Shown in pieces: positions 1 to 11,137 of a DNA stretch of 64,000 nucleotides (its first letter is position 1; the number at the start of each line of letters is the position of its first letter). Where the stretch lies: the NCBI GenBank assembly GCA_022495005.1, contig JAGYXB010000520.1, forward strand, positions 36,991 through 100,990, written 5' to 3'. The DNA comes from Rhyacophila brunnea (Eukaryota > Arthropoda > Insecta > Trichoptera > Rhyacophilidae). The position numbers and the translations under genes are program-made. The notes beneath the pieces were generated by a model. The model saw only the letters and a program-made list of their open reading frames with translations. It ran no database searches and was not told where the DNA came from.

Positions 1-1439
1 TTTTCGGTCTCTAGTTCTTCGCTGCTACATACTTTTATTGTACTTCACGTGAACAAAGAGATCAACTAAGTGAAGTGTCAATCAACAAAAGTGGCATTTG
101 TGCACAATGTTAATGAATTTTCCAAAACATTAAGTGTGATAATATAATATACAAGGATGAATAAGGCGTGGGCGAGGGCCAAGGTCCATTTATGATTCCT
201 CTATTGATGTACCTATTTTTATTAAGAAAAATGTTTGCCGTAGAATGGGGTGAATACTGAATAGACCCTTTTTAAAATTTCTATTTTTCTGCTACACATT
301 ATTCGGACAAACATGAATGACTTAAAACCTGTTTCTATGGACATAATCATACTCTAAAATATTTTTCAACTACCATTTATTATCAAACAGCCAATTTTGT
401 GTGATGTCTCTTTCTATCCAGCGTTGGGGTGATTATAGACATGGCGGGTGGATAGAATCGAATAATGGTAATTTCCTAATGTTAAAAATGTAATTAAGTA
501 CCTACTGTACATTACAAATTTATGTAGGTACATTTAAGTATGTAAATCAAATTCAAAAATATAAATTTAAATGTTATACAACACAGTATCATGTAAGTAT
601 TTAAAAAAACATATACTTACATAAACATCTATTTATCCAAGAATTATTTGATACTTGAATCTGTATTTTATTTACCATATTCGATGGATGTATGTGGTGT
701 ATTTTGTAAAATATTTGGTATGTATTTATTATTTAACTAAGCGTATTTAATTTGCTACGTGACCTGTAGCTCTTTTATAATCACAAATTATTGTTGAATG
801 TTTCGAAAATGAGTTTATGTGCCGAAACAGCTGTCAAGGTAAATGACTCAGTTAAAGTAGAATTAACAAAAATAACTATATTTCAAAACCATTATAATCC
901 ATCTACCATATAAACACCATTTCAAGTAATAAAGAAATAAAAAGTCACCTAATTAAATAATATTATACTAGAAAAAATATACTATCTATATACCCACTTA
1001 ATTTTCATTTAAAGTTGTAAAACGCCCGGTTACTAAATAGAGGAAGGACAGAGTCTTCTGGCACGACCGAATCACATTGGAACGGTGTTATTGTCATTTG
1101 AAAGTAACAATACTGACACCTAAATGAGTCGCCTGCACTGCCAGAATCATCTGAACCCTGTCTACCTATCTATATACAATTTATTGTTATTTTTTTTCAT
1201 GTTTGTCCATTTTATTACAATATCGTGTTACTTTTAAAGCTCATTGTAATTCTAATAATTATATAAATATTTTTCTTGTATTCTGTGCAAAAATGATTAT
1301 TAAAACTTTCTTAACCTAAACCAAGTATTTTTTATTGAATGATCCTGCAAAAATATTCAAGTACAGTTAAGTGACATATTTTGTTTCGGTGTATAAGCCA
1401 TAAATAAATATACATAAATTATATTTAATATATACATGT
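1..1439. other. AT-rich DNA without recognised gene
   Basis: No open reading frame of note, tRNA-like sequence or clear terminal repeat was seen on either strand. The stretch is AT-rich with short polypyrimidine runs. It lies next to the decayed Harbinger fragment that starts at about 1440 and may hold more of it beyond recognition. Confidence 0.4.
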
Positions 1440-2197
1440 ATACTGTATGTATAGCCACAGTTGGTCTTGCACTTGTTGCTGTAGCTATGCGATCTGGTGT
1501 GGTCCATTATCCAAAAACACTCAATCACATCCCTGGTCAAACAGCGGGCAGCCGTGTAGTGAGTCTGGCTGGCCTATGGTGGCACTAGAATGATTTCAAT
1601 ATACACAGTCTGTTAATTTGAATATGTTTTCGACTGAAAGTTGTAAAATATTAGAAATCAGGATTTAAATAATTAAAAAACTGTTTCATTAAATATCATA
1701 TTCATACCTATGCAAAATTTTGATTCCTTTGAAGTACCTATACAAAATACGGATGAATATAAACCAAACAAAAATATTTGTTACTGGTACTGCCATAGTA
1801 AAGTAAAGTTTAACATACTTCCCTAATAGAACAAAATTCCCAATTCTTGTCGTTCTGTAGATGTTTCATTTCAGTTTTTACCAACGATCCATTAAATATG
1901 AATTGGTCATAAACACTCAAAGGAAATCTGGCACTCACTGCCAGAATGTCCATGTCAGATACCTGCATAAAAATAAATGTCATGTTATGATATTATACGT
2001 AATGAATATGAATGTATCAGAAACAACATAGATTTTATTACGAATTTTACATTTACAGAAAATTTCCTGCGCTCATTTTTGAAAGTCTCCAAGTATGACG
2101 GGTATATTCGCACATGGGTGCAGTTAATGCACCCAATGATTTTCGGGAAACCTGCCCTTTCTTGAAGTCTGAAATTAAAAAATATTTTTACCGACAC
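1440..2197 (-). pseudogene. Decayed PIF/Harbinger (HARBI1-like) transposase relic
   Basis: Three blocks on the minus strand resemble HARBI1-type transposases in order. At 2197-2045 there is GFPKIIGCINCTHVRI, matching the FPGVIGxIDGTH block with the catalytic Asp changed to Asn. At about 1965-1830, after a 'tttatgcag' acceptor-like site, comes VSDMDILAVSARFPLSVYDQ, matching the block that normally reads PGSVHDS. At about 1600-1470 there is LTRDVIECF, matching TRxVIExxFG. The gap between the first two blocks falls where the intact copy at 11.1-12.5 kb has its intron. With the first catalytic residue lost and stops between blocks, this is an inactive relic. The assignment rests on motif recognition only. 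Confidence 0.55.
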
Positions 2198-2199
2198 AA

Positions 2200-3861
2200 A
2201 ATAATATTCCCGTTAAATTCTTATTGAGTAGGTAATTTACTTGTTGTGTCTATGCGCAGTTACTCTAGTTACATGACATGTACATTGTAATATTGTATAA
2301 ATAGATCAGAGGGTATCAACACAACACTAAAGACTGTCAGCGCTGTATGGCGACTGTATGTAAGTATTACTAAGCACTGCTATTATAGCATCGGACACGT
2401 TTCCTATGCATCTGCTTACTGATGCCTGGCTCATTGCGCAGAAGACTTGGCCTACCCGTTTTTGGTACGCTCCCTCTGCGTAGAAACGCAAAATAGTCAA
2501 AACCTACAATTCAAATAACGGAGACATGTTATTTCAATAGCATATTACCTTCAAATCCTGTTAACCCTTCATGGTAAATGCTTATTTATAATATGTGCAG
2601 TTATGAAACTGAGTAAATCTATCTTACCTATGAGCCATGGCAATCTTGCCCTGTCATAAAGTAAGGTTATATTAAATGTCGATGTAATTTGTCGCACGCC
2701 ATCTCATTATATCTTCAGCGTGTAATAAGCATTGAGAAGACGTGTACATTTTGTCAACACACAACTGTCACTTTGACATTCGAATATGTATTTAGTCTAT
2801 GGCTGCATCCAATGCTGCCACCTTGTTTCAGATAATCAAAATACACTTTACGCAAAGTGGGTAAAAGTTGTAGCAATTCTGAAAGCGCTATAGTGTACGT
2901 ATATTTTTCATATTTAATTCATAAAAATTATAGAATATTTGGCGTAAAATATTAATATTATTTACAATTTTTAAATCTGGCGCGTAAATAAAATTATTTA
3001 GTCTATGGCTGCGTCGCTGACGCTTTGGTGTGGGGCCAAGCGCGAAATTCGCATCAAATCCAAGCGGTAGCGACAGCGACAGCGAGGGCGTTGCGAATTC
3101 GCTGCGAATATTCGCTTTGGTTTGGGGGAGGCTTTATTCTTTATTTTTATGTCAAAAATAAACCTATAATAGACACATCTGGTGTACCTACCTACCTGTC
3201 TTCTTATTTTTTTAAATGTTAAAAATATATTATAATACACACTAGGCATACAACATAATTCTATAATGGAGCATGTATTTTCAATGGTCATTAGCCCAGT
3301 GTAGATACCTACTGAAAACAGTTTCTAATAAACATTAATAATTGATTAAAAACTAATTCTGTTGTACCCAGAGCATAGAACCAACAGTTACAGCTGATGG
3401 CTAGAACGAATTTCTTAAGAAACCTGCTCAGAATATCCACATTGAAATTGTGGAGCCATTTTTTTAGATACATTCATTATAATAGAAAGAAAAAATATTA
3501 TCCTATTCCTGCTGAGGAAGTCAACTGTCATTTGTCAAGGTACAACATAAACATAGACGATTGTGGTATTAGTTTATGACACAACTAACTCGAATATTAG
3601 TCTATGTTATAACCCTGGTTGGAATGACAGAGAAGAATACTATCCTAGAAAATTTAAAAAAGCGGCCAATTAAATTATTTCTGCCCAAATTTTAATCTAT
3701 TCTGACACACAAATATTTATACTTGACATTAAACATTTTAGTAATTCCCTGTGCTTATTTAAATACTTTATCATAAATTATTTGAATACTTACCATTGAG
3801 CATTTTTTACTTGCTGATGATTTTAAATTGTTCCCAAAGATTAATAAAATACTTTTATTAA
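2200..3861. other. Intergenic DNA, nothing recognised
   Basis: Short ORFs only. A GC-richer patch at about 3008-3130 carries GCGACAGCGACAGCGA. The phrase 'agtctatggctgc' occurs at about 2796 and again at 2999, so the two flanks may be copies of one old repeat. No transposase or RNA gene is evident. Confidence 0.35.
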
Positions 3862-3869
3862 GATACTTC

Positions 3870-4087
3870 AGTACTGTTCGGTTATACCGGAGGCAGCGGA
3901 AAACGCATTTTGAAAATAGCCGATAAACTGAATTATTTGTTAGGTTAACCTAACCAAACCTAACCTAACCTAACCTAACCTAACCCAACCTAACCGAACC
4001 TAAACTAACCCAAACTAACAAATAATCCAGTTTATCGGCTATTTTCAAATGCGTTTTCCGCTGCCTCCGGTATAACCGAACAGTACC
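3870..4087. mobile_element. Foldback/MITE element with CCTAA repeats in its centre
   Basis: Arms of about 70 bp (about 3871-3942 and 4015-4086) are near-perfect inverted repeats, starting GTACTGTTCGGTTATACCGG on the left with its complement on the right. The loop holds a run of CCTAA units (about 3950-4010), the insect telomere repeat on the opposite strand. The 8-bp sequence GATACTTC flanks both sides (3862-3869 and 4088-4095), a target duplication size typical of hAT elements. There is no coding capacity, so this is a non-autonomous element, probably hAT-driven. A related copy lies at 37546-37698. Confidence 0.8.
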
Positions 4088-4159
4088 GATACTTCCTATT
4101 TTTGAATATTTATACTTACTAAATAATTAGAAGCTATGTTAAAACTCCAACTTTTTTTG

Positions 4160-4560
4160 GGTGCATTTGTTTGTGCATAGTTAATGCACGTTTGTGCATG
4201 ATTTTTTTTCGTTTGTGCACCTATAATAACCGAAAAATTCCAATTTCAAATTGGGTGTTCCAGCTAAACGTTGGGTCACCCAATGTTGAAATTTCATCTT
4301 TTTTGAGTGCAGTCATTTGTGCATCGTTAGTGCACGTTTGTGCACGCGTTTTTTCGTTTGTGCACGCACATTAAGGGGGTTATTCGCATTTCAATTTGGG
4401 TGACCCAGCTAAATGCTGAATACTTGTGTCACTAAACTTGTAAACTCTTGTGCGTCGGTAGTAAACGTTATTGCACGATTCCTTTTTGCCTTTTCACCTA
4501 TATTGAGCGCGCTATTTGATTTTTAAGTTTGTATGCAAAATCTGACTGCGTGAGTTTAAA
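4160..4560. repeat. Degenerate tandem repeat rich in TTTGTGCA
   Basis: Two to three imperfect copies of a 130-146 bp unit start near 4168, 4314 and 4446. Each begins with TTGTGCAT.GTTA.TGCACG and continues with TTTCGTTTGTGCAC and a block resembling GGGTGACCCAGCTAAA. Divergence between copies is substantial. It sits just upstream of the DIRS-type element, but outside that element's inverted repeat. Confidence 0.5.
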
Positions 4561-5075
4561 ATTTTTTTTAGTGAATTCTCTTGTGGCATAACTAGTGGGA
4601 AATTCTGCACACCTTCAATTTTTTTTTTCTCATATAGTGCGTGAGATATTTGATATGAAATATTTGATGAACGTTAACTAGAATCACCCAACAAACTTTT
4701 TTAACTTTTTATTAGGTCATCAATTTGTCTATTATTGGCTTACGTTTGTGCATGTGCTTTTATTGTTTTAGAGATTATATCGTGAGAGATATTATTTTTT
4801 TAAATTTAGTGACTTGATACTTGAACCAATAAATTTGCCTTAAATCTTTTTTGTTAAATGCATACGATTACGTATATTTATTTAAACTTTTTACACGTTT
4901 TTTCAAATTTTTATCTCTTATATTAAGCTATAAATTTGATTTTGAATGGCCGTCAAGTTTTAACACCAAATATTTTTTCCACATTTTTTAAATGCATTCC
5001 TTTGAGTAATTTTATTGCATGTTTTTTCATGTATTTTTTATGGTTTTTCCATTAAAATTACGCGAAAAATTCGCA

Positions 5076-5265
5076 ATTATTCGCTATTGATTCTGAAGTC
5101 CCTTGAGATGTTGATCGTATTTTTTGCCTTGTGTTCTTCTGTGCTGGCCCCTTTTTATCCCCTTTTTTTCCTCGATTATTCACCTCTCTGGTTGCTCATC
5201 TTGTTTTACCGGCTGGCAGGACTGACGATTGTATCGTAGCGTGCTTTGTCTTTGGTTATTCAATT
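5076..5265 (+). repeat. Left inverted terminal repeat of the DIRS-type element
   Basis: The sequence beginning TTGATTCTGAAGTCCCTTGA pairs with the reverse complement of about 9487-9664. The match extends through the TTTTTGCCTTGTG, GCTGGCCCC and GCTGGCAGGACTGACG blocks. Its outer ~25 bp is also mirrored in the internal complementary region at 9361-9394. Confidence 0.85.
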
Positions 5266-5347
5266 GTTTGAATGTATTGCCTTTGTTCGAAGCGAAAAAA
5301 ATTTGTCAAACGTTTAAGTGCAGTTAAATTGTGAAATTTGTGCAATA

Positions 5348-6240
5348 ATGGAGCTTAATGAAGCCAACAACGTCGCGGAGGGACTAGCGATGGAGACCGA
5401 CTCGAATTTGTCGGAATTGCTGTTGGACGATCCAGTGGGTGAACTGAGGGCAACGGAGTAATGTCTCTTGACAACAAGGTATCACAGATTTTTTCAATCT
5501 TGACCCAACAGGGTCTGCCTGCAGTGGTGCCTACTCCGCAGAGGCCGACGGTAAACATCGACTCTCCGGTAAGTTTTTTACGGCCACCCGCAAGGCCTGA
5601 AACAGCGGAAAAACCCAACAGGATTCCGTTGCCTGTATTTAGCGTCATAGTTCAGGAGCCTGTTTTCCGACGCCAGACAAAGCTCGGGTAGCGGAACTTA
5701 CCAGGCTCCAACTGTTTGACACAGATAATTGGGCGGAGGTTCGCTACGCTGAAACCCAAAAACAATATTTGGCAGCCCCGTTTTTCGTTGAGTTGGGACT
5801 CAACGATGAGTTACGCCCCTACGATCGTTCATCGCAAACGATACATCTAATGGAGCGTACGATCGCCGGCCTCCAAAATGCAAAAGGAGTGTATTCGGGA
5901 CGCGTTACAGCGAGTGGTCGACTCTGTCAGCGACCACACCATCGGTAGGGCTCTTTTTGAGACGGTCGTAAAGGAGTTCGGGCCCTCTTCAGCACTAAAC
6001 AAAGTGTTTGAGGACGTCACCCGAATCCTTTGTGGAAAATGGGCAGAGTTGGTTCAGACGAGGCGGAAGAAAATCCTCTCCGGTATAAAAGACACCTTCA
6101 CCCAAGAGGCTCTTAACAAGATCCCACCTAGCGCCGAACATATCTTCAATAAAGATAAACTGGCGGGGAACCTAGAAAGAGGTGGGGGTCGTGAGAAGGT
6201 CTTCGATCAGACCAACAAAGTGGTTGACCAGGGCAGGTAG
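5348..6240 (+). pseudogene. DIRS gag-like ORF1, broken
   Basis: An ATG at 5348 opens a 37-codon frame that stops at 5459 (TAATG overlap), followed by frames that each carry a plausible piece: SLDNKVSQIFSIL (5461-5691), AELTRLQLFDTDNWAEVRY (from 5688, another frame) and DALQRVVDSVSD (5878-6240). The pieces follow each other without gaps, so at least one stop and two frameshifts (near 5688 and 5870) have broken one original ORF. ORF1 of DIRS elements encodes a poorly conserved gag-like protein that is thought to package the RNA. Identification rests mainly on position upstream of the RT. Confidence 0.55.
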
Positions 6241-6330
6241 AGTCAACCTAGCACTTCGTCAGGTGGACACAAGGACACCTTTCGGAGGCAGGGATACACG
6301 AGGAGGATACCAGACCAGGTTAGGGGTGGC

Positions 6331-8216
6331 TTGCCGAGAGGCCCACGCCCATCCAACCGAGGTTTTCCCAGAGATAACCGAGGTGGTGCGAGGGCACTTA
6401 CCCTAGACGCAGGTGACCGGGTCTCCCTCACCACGTTCAAAGGGGGACGCCTCCAGCATTTCCAGGAAATCTGGCAGGCCAAGGGTGCACCACCACCATT
6501 ATTAAAAATAATAACGGGAACCCGTATTCCGTTTATAAAGAAACCCCCTCTAATAATGCCTTCCGTACAATTCCAGAAGGATTTCCAAACGCGACAATCG
6601 CCGGAGATCACTTCACAAATCACGGAACTGAAGAAATCGGGAGTATTGGAATTGGCAGAGCCATCTCCGAGCTTCCTCTCAACCCTGTTCCTAGTAAGGA
6701 AGCAAGACGGCAGTCAACGACCCGTCTTCAACCTAAAACGCCTAAACGGTTTCCTACAACCAAGGCCGTTCAAACTGTTCCACCATTTCAAGGTCCCAAC
6801 ATTCCTGCAAAGGGAAGACTGGTTAGTAAAAATAGACCTAAGCCAAGCGTACCTACATGTACCTATAGCTATACAACATCGCCGATTTCTTCGGCTAGTT
6901 TACCAAGGAGAACTCCTTCAATTCACGTGCCTTCCGTTCGGACTGTCGGCCGCACCAAGACTGTTTGCCTCATTAACAAACTGGATGGCCGAACACCTCC
7001 GGGGAAAGGGTATGAGAATCGTCACTTACTTAGACGACTTTCTGATGGCAAATCAGTCCAGAGAGATTCTTCAGTCGCAACTGACTTATATGATAGATTT
7101 CATGCAGGCACTAGGCTGGATAATCAACAAGAAAAAATCTTGTCTGATTCCAAGCCAACAGCGGGAGTTCTTGGGTATCACGTGGGATACTCACAACAAT
7201 CGGAAATATCTATCAACAGAGAAGTGCACATCACTTCGTCACAACCTGCAATTGCAGATCCAAAAAGGCAGTTGGTCGCTCAAGCAGGCCCAACGCCTCC
7301 TCGGGCGACTCAACTTTGCAACCTTCGTCACTCCACAGGGGAGGTTGCATTGCCGACGTCTACAAGGTACGAGCGCTCAATTATCAAGGAACCACCCTCA
7401 CAAATCAACATCGATTCCACCACAAGCTTGAGAAGACATCATGTGGTGGATTCGAGCAGTGGGCTCCTCAGAAAAGATTCACAGGGCAACCTACAATCAT
7501 TTCCTCACCACAGACGCAGCCAATCAGGCTGGGGAGCGCAGTTAGACGAGTGCCACCTATCAGGTATATGGACAAAACGCCAATCCACGTGGCACTCCAA
7601 CCGAAAAGAGCTGTATGCAGTACTCTCAGCCATACAACTCCGGGAGCAAACGCTCAGGGGATCAGAATTACTCCTACAAACCGACTAAAAAACAGTGGTG
7701 GCCTACATCAACAACGAAGGGGGCACAAAGTCTGCAACCCTACTAAGTCTTTGCCGACAGATCCTGGAAATCGCCAACCAGGCCAGTATATCATTGACTG
7801 CACAATACCTTCCAGGAAAATACAACTGCGTTGCAGACCATCTCTCACGCAGCAAAATTATCCCAGAATGGCACCTAGTTATGGCGGCTACAGCTCCCCT
7901 ATTTCAAAGATGGGGACTCCCAGACGTAGACCTGTTCGCGTCCAACACAGCCCATGTTGTCGCAACGTATGTCTCACGAAATCCGAAGGATGCCCTTGCA
8001 CTGTTCCACGATGCCTTCAGTCGACAGTGGGACTTCAAACTAACCTGGATATTCCCGCCACCGAATCTAATTCCACAAGTATTGGCACATCTGAACATGG
8101 CAAGGGGAAAATATTTACTAGTGGCCCCATGGTGGAAGAAGTGTTTTTGGAGCGCAGACCTACAGCAGAGATCATTGGAACCCCCTACTCAATCCCGCAC
8201 TTGGAGTCATTTCTAG
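6331..8216 (+). pseudogene. DIRS reverse transcriptase / RNase H ORF, broken
   Basis: The RT frame (6331-7431) shows the expected blocks: VFNLKRLNGF, KIDLSQAYLHVPI, LPFGLSAAPRLF and the catalytic YLDDFL (YxDD box), then FLGITWDT and LLGRLNFA. A TGA at 7429 and a frameshift near 7530 separate it from the RNase H part, which continues as TTDAANQAGWGAQL, KELYAVLSAI and LLQTD. Here the expected Asn after TD is replaced by a stop (7686), followed by VVAYINNEGGTKS and a DHLSR block. The protein copies the RNA template and degrades it. Three lesions make this copy inactive. Confidence 0.85.
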
Positions 8217-8271
8217 TGGATACGGTGACAAACCATCCACCTCCACAAGTCCGGGACCTATCACTCCAGTT

Positions 8272-9262
8272 ATGGATAATTTTGGGTGGGCAGAGTTAGT
8301 TTCAAGCTGGTCGGTAGAGGACAAATCACTTCTCACTTCCGGCTGGCGACCATCCACTTTGAAGACTTATAGACCTGCATGGGATAAATGGAAGACATGG
8401 TGCATGGACAACACGATAAGCTATAATACCCCCGAGCCGATTGAAGTGGCTAGATACCTGGGTCACTTATACAATAAGGAAGGTCTTTCATATAACACTA
8501 TTCTTGTACATAAGTCAGCCATAGCTACTTTTTGCAAACCTATGATCAGTAAAGACATCAGCAGTAACATAGTAGTGCGTCATATATTAAAAGCCATATC
8601 CAACCGCAAGACTAGACCTACAAAACCACCGATTTGGGATCCAAGAATAATCGTGGACTACCTCAAGAAAACAACACCACTAGTATACAACCTGTATGAA
8701 GTTTCACGCAGAACAGCTATACTATTATTACTCGCATCGGGACGACGGGTTCATGACCTTACCCTACTCAGCGTAGCGGATAATGGCCTAGTTGATAATG
8801 GCGACCATATAATTCTATGGCCAGTGTTTGGTTCCAAGACGGACACATCAAGGCACCGCCAATCTGGATGGAAATTAAGCGCTTCCAGTTGCCAAAACAT
8901 CGATCCAGTATTTTGGCTACGAAAACTTATCTGCGTTTCCAATGAGGGAAGAGGGTGGTAATATTCCGGCATTATTTATCTCGTCACGAGGCCCCCCAAA
9001 ACCGGCGACTCGAGCAGTCATTGGAAATCGGGTGAAGTCAAAACTCGCTGATGCAGGGGTACAGGAATCACCAGGCAGTACTCGATCAGCAGTCGCCTCT
9101 CTAAATTGGTTAGAGAACTACCCCATAGATGATATCCTGCAGAGAGGTAATTGGCGCCAAGAAGCTACTTTTAAAACATTTTACCAGGGACCGATAGACA
9201 CACAGATTTCTACAGCGGGGGAACAAAATATGTTGACCTCTCTGTTCAGCCCGGTGCACTGA
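8272..9262 (+). pseudogene. DIRS tyrosine recombinase, frameshifted
   Basis: Two overlapping frames (8272-8961 and 8942-9262) together give a tyrosine recombinase of about 320 residues. The N-terminal half reads WRPSTLKTYRPAWDKW and the active-site Arg lies in LLLASGRRVHDL. The second frame holds GSTRSAVASLNW, where most relatives have His two residues before Ser-Thr-Arg (here Gly), and FKTFYQ with the presumed nucleophile Tyr. This enzyme inserts the circular DNA copy into the genome in DIRS elements. One frameshift near 8950 and the missing His argue that it is dead. Confidence 0.82.
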
Positions 9263-9359
9263 GCCTAAAAGCAAGGAGATGCTATACCTAATTCTCATGT
9301 TAGGTTCATCCACCTTATCTTGCAGGATCTATCTTGTTTTACCAGGTGATAACAAACAG

Positions 9360-9705
9360 ATATCTCAAGGGACTTCAGAGTCAATAGCGAATAATGAAAG
9401 GAGTTTTACCTACCATTAAAACTCTTATTATTCTTGTTGACTCTGAAGTCCAGAGAACACCTACTTGGTTTCCTTGAGACATATCAAATTGAATAACCAA
9501 AGACAAAGCACGCTACGATACAAGCGTCAGTCCTGCCAGCCGGTAAAACAAGATGAGCAACCAGAGAGGTGAATAATCGAGAAGAAAAGAGGGTAAAAAG
9601 GGGCCAGCACAGAAGGACACAAGGCAAAAAATAAGATCAACATCTCAAGGGACTTCAGAGTCAACAAGAATAATAAGAGTTTTAATGGTAGGTAAAACTC
9701 CTTTT
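9360..9705 (+). repeat. Internal complementary region and right inverted repeat of the DIRS-type element
   Basis: Positions 9361-9394 are the reverse complement of the element's left terminus, and about 9395-9470 is the reverse complement of its right terminus (the block with TTTTAATGGTAGGTAAAAC). The right inverted repeat then runs from about 9487 to 9705. The order matches the DIRS1 replication model, where this region bridges the two ends. Confidence 0.82.
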
Positions 9706-10336
9706 ATTTTGTATTTTCCCCGTCCCCGTACCCCGTCAAAATATCCCAAAAAAAAACAACCGCATCAGTATGAATGGTCCTGTCAAAAGAGTCTCGTAAG
9801 ATAGCCAACCCGGCTCTAATGCTTCCTTCCTACCTCTTTTCCATAGGTAATGTGTAGGTACCAATCTAAAATATTCGTGCTTCAATTTGACAAGCACCTG
9901 TATGTATTTTTATATTTTTAATTTCAATTTTAATTTTAATTTATTTTACATATTGTGGACATTACAAATTATAAGTTTAAGACGTTCACAACATGACATT
10001 TAGAAACAAATAAATATTATTAAAAAAGTATTATGTAATATTGTAATTATGCAATATTAAGTTATTCTATAGTATAAATGTGTAAATACAAAAAATATGA
10101 AGTATATAGGTACAAGGAAGTACACCGGATGAGTTAAGCAGACCCTATTTTAAGAATTTATAAAATAACGTCCACCTATACTCGTCAAAATATCTTTTGC
10201 GAAGATTTTCACAACAGTCGAAGCTGTCTCAAAAAACAATTCTCACCACTCCAATGTCACATAGTATATCATTTATATTATTTATTAAAAAAAATTGATG
10301 GCTTTCACTGTATCGTTAGATCTCCGTGCATAAGAC
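9706..10336. other. Intergenic DNA, nothing recognised
   Basis: AT-rich sequence, with a run of AATTTTAATTT words at about 9915-9950. No transposase motif, terminal repeat or RNA gene seen. Confidence 0.35.
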
Positions 10337-10485
10337 CCCATACGCACTTGCGGCAGGCCGTATCGCGGCTAGCCGCAGCGGCCTGCCGCCTATCGTTTTT
10401 TGTATGCAAATTGTTTACACCATACGCAATATTTGTTAATTTGCATACAAAAAACGATATGCGGCCTGCCGCAAGTGCGTATGGG
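10337..10485. mobile_element. GC-rich palindromic MITE
   Basis: Inverted arms read CCCATACGCACTTGCGGCAG on the left and the complement on the right. Inside them, ATCGTTTTTTGTATGCAAATT is mirrored by AATTTGCATACAAAAAACGAT. A small inner copy of CGGCCTGCCGC and CGGCTAGCCG adds a second hairpin. There is no coding capacity and the flanking duplication is not clear. Superfamily unknown. Confidence 0.7.
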
Positions 10486-11137
10486 CTATAAATATTTCGT
10501 TTGTACATTAATTTATGACGAGCAAGCTGATATTCAATGCTATTTAAACTTTAAAAATCTAAATTTTACTTCGTTTAATATCAAGACAACCAATAAACAA
10601 AATTATCAGTATTTATTATTCACTTTATCGTTTCAAATGACAGCGTATAAATAAAATAAATTTAATATTGTTTTTCGGCCGGCAATAACCTAACCTAACC
10701 TATAGGTTCGTTTCTTTCAACATGTACGAAACAAATCCAATTAAACCATAGACAATATACATACAAATTGTATGAGACCGGAAATGGTTTGAGATTTGAC
10801 GTTTGGTTCAGTGTATATTGAAAATCAAACCGTTCTCGGATCATCAGAAATGGTTTGACATGAAACTTCAAACCAATTCGGACGATTCATAGACTAAGAC
10901 GATCTGTCAAACGGGAAATCATTAAAAAGTATACATAACCTGAAAACATATCGATCTAAGATTTTCTACAAATATTTCGTTTGTTATTTTCTCGACATTT
11001 GACTTTTAATATAATATTTTGTAGGATTAAGGAAAATCGACATGCCTAAAAACAGCATTCTCCGGCATGTGTAAGATCATCGTGTATTAATATTAATATT
11101 TTAGATTTAGTACTTTGTATTTTTGGTTTTCAATACA
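10486..11137. other. 5' flank of the HARBI1 gene
   Basis: It contains a short CCTAA run at 10687-10702 and two imperfect copies of GAAATGGTTTGA (about 10783 and 10847), which could be subterminal repeats of a Harbinger transposon. No convincing terminal inverted repeat partner was located downstream. Confidence 0.3.

Larger units (their letters stand above)
5076..9705 (+). mobile_element. DIRS-type tyrosine-recombinase retrotransposon, structurally complete
   Basis: Inverted terminal repeats lie at about 5076-5265 and 9487-9705. An internal complementary region at about 9360-9470 is made of the complement of the left terminus (ATCTCAAGGGACTTCAGAG and onwards) followed by the complement of the right terminus. 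That is the defining DIRS1 layout, used to rebuild full-length DNA from a circular intermediate. Inside are three decayed reading frames in the usual order: gag-like, reverse transcriptase/RNase H, tyrosine recombinase. DIRS elements make no target duplication and carry no integrase, and none is seen here. All three frames carry frameshifts or stops, so this copy is not autonomous, though the terminal structure could still be usable in trans. Confidence 0.88.

Noticed and set aside
5355..5648. Minus-strand ORF of 97 codons
   Set aside because: Antisense to the DIRS gag-like ORF1 in its GC-richer part; no independent motif.
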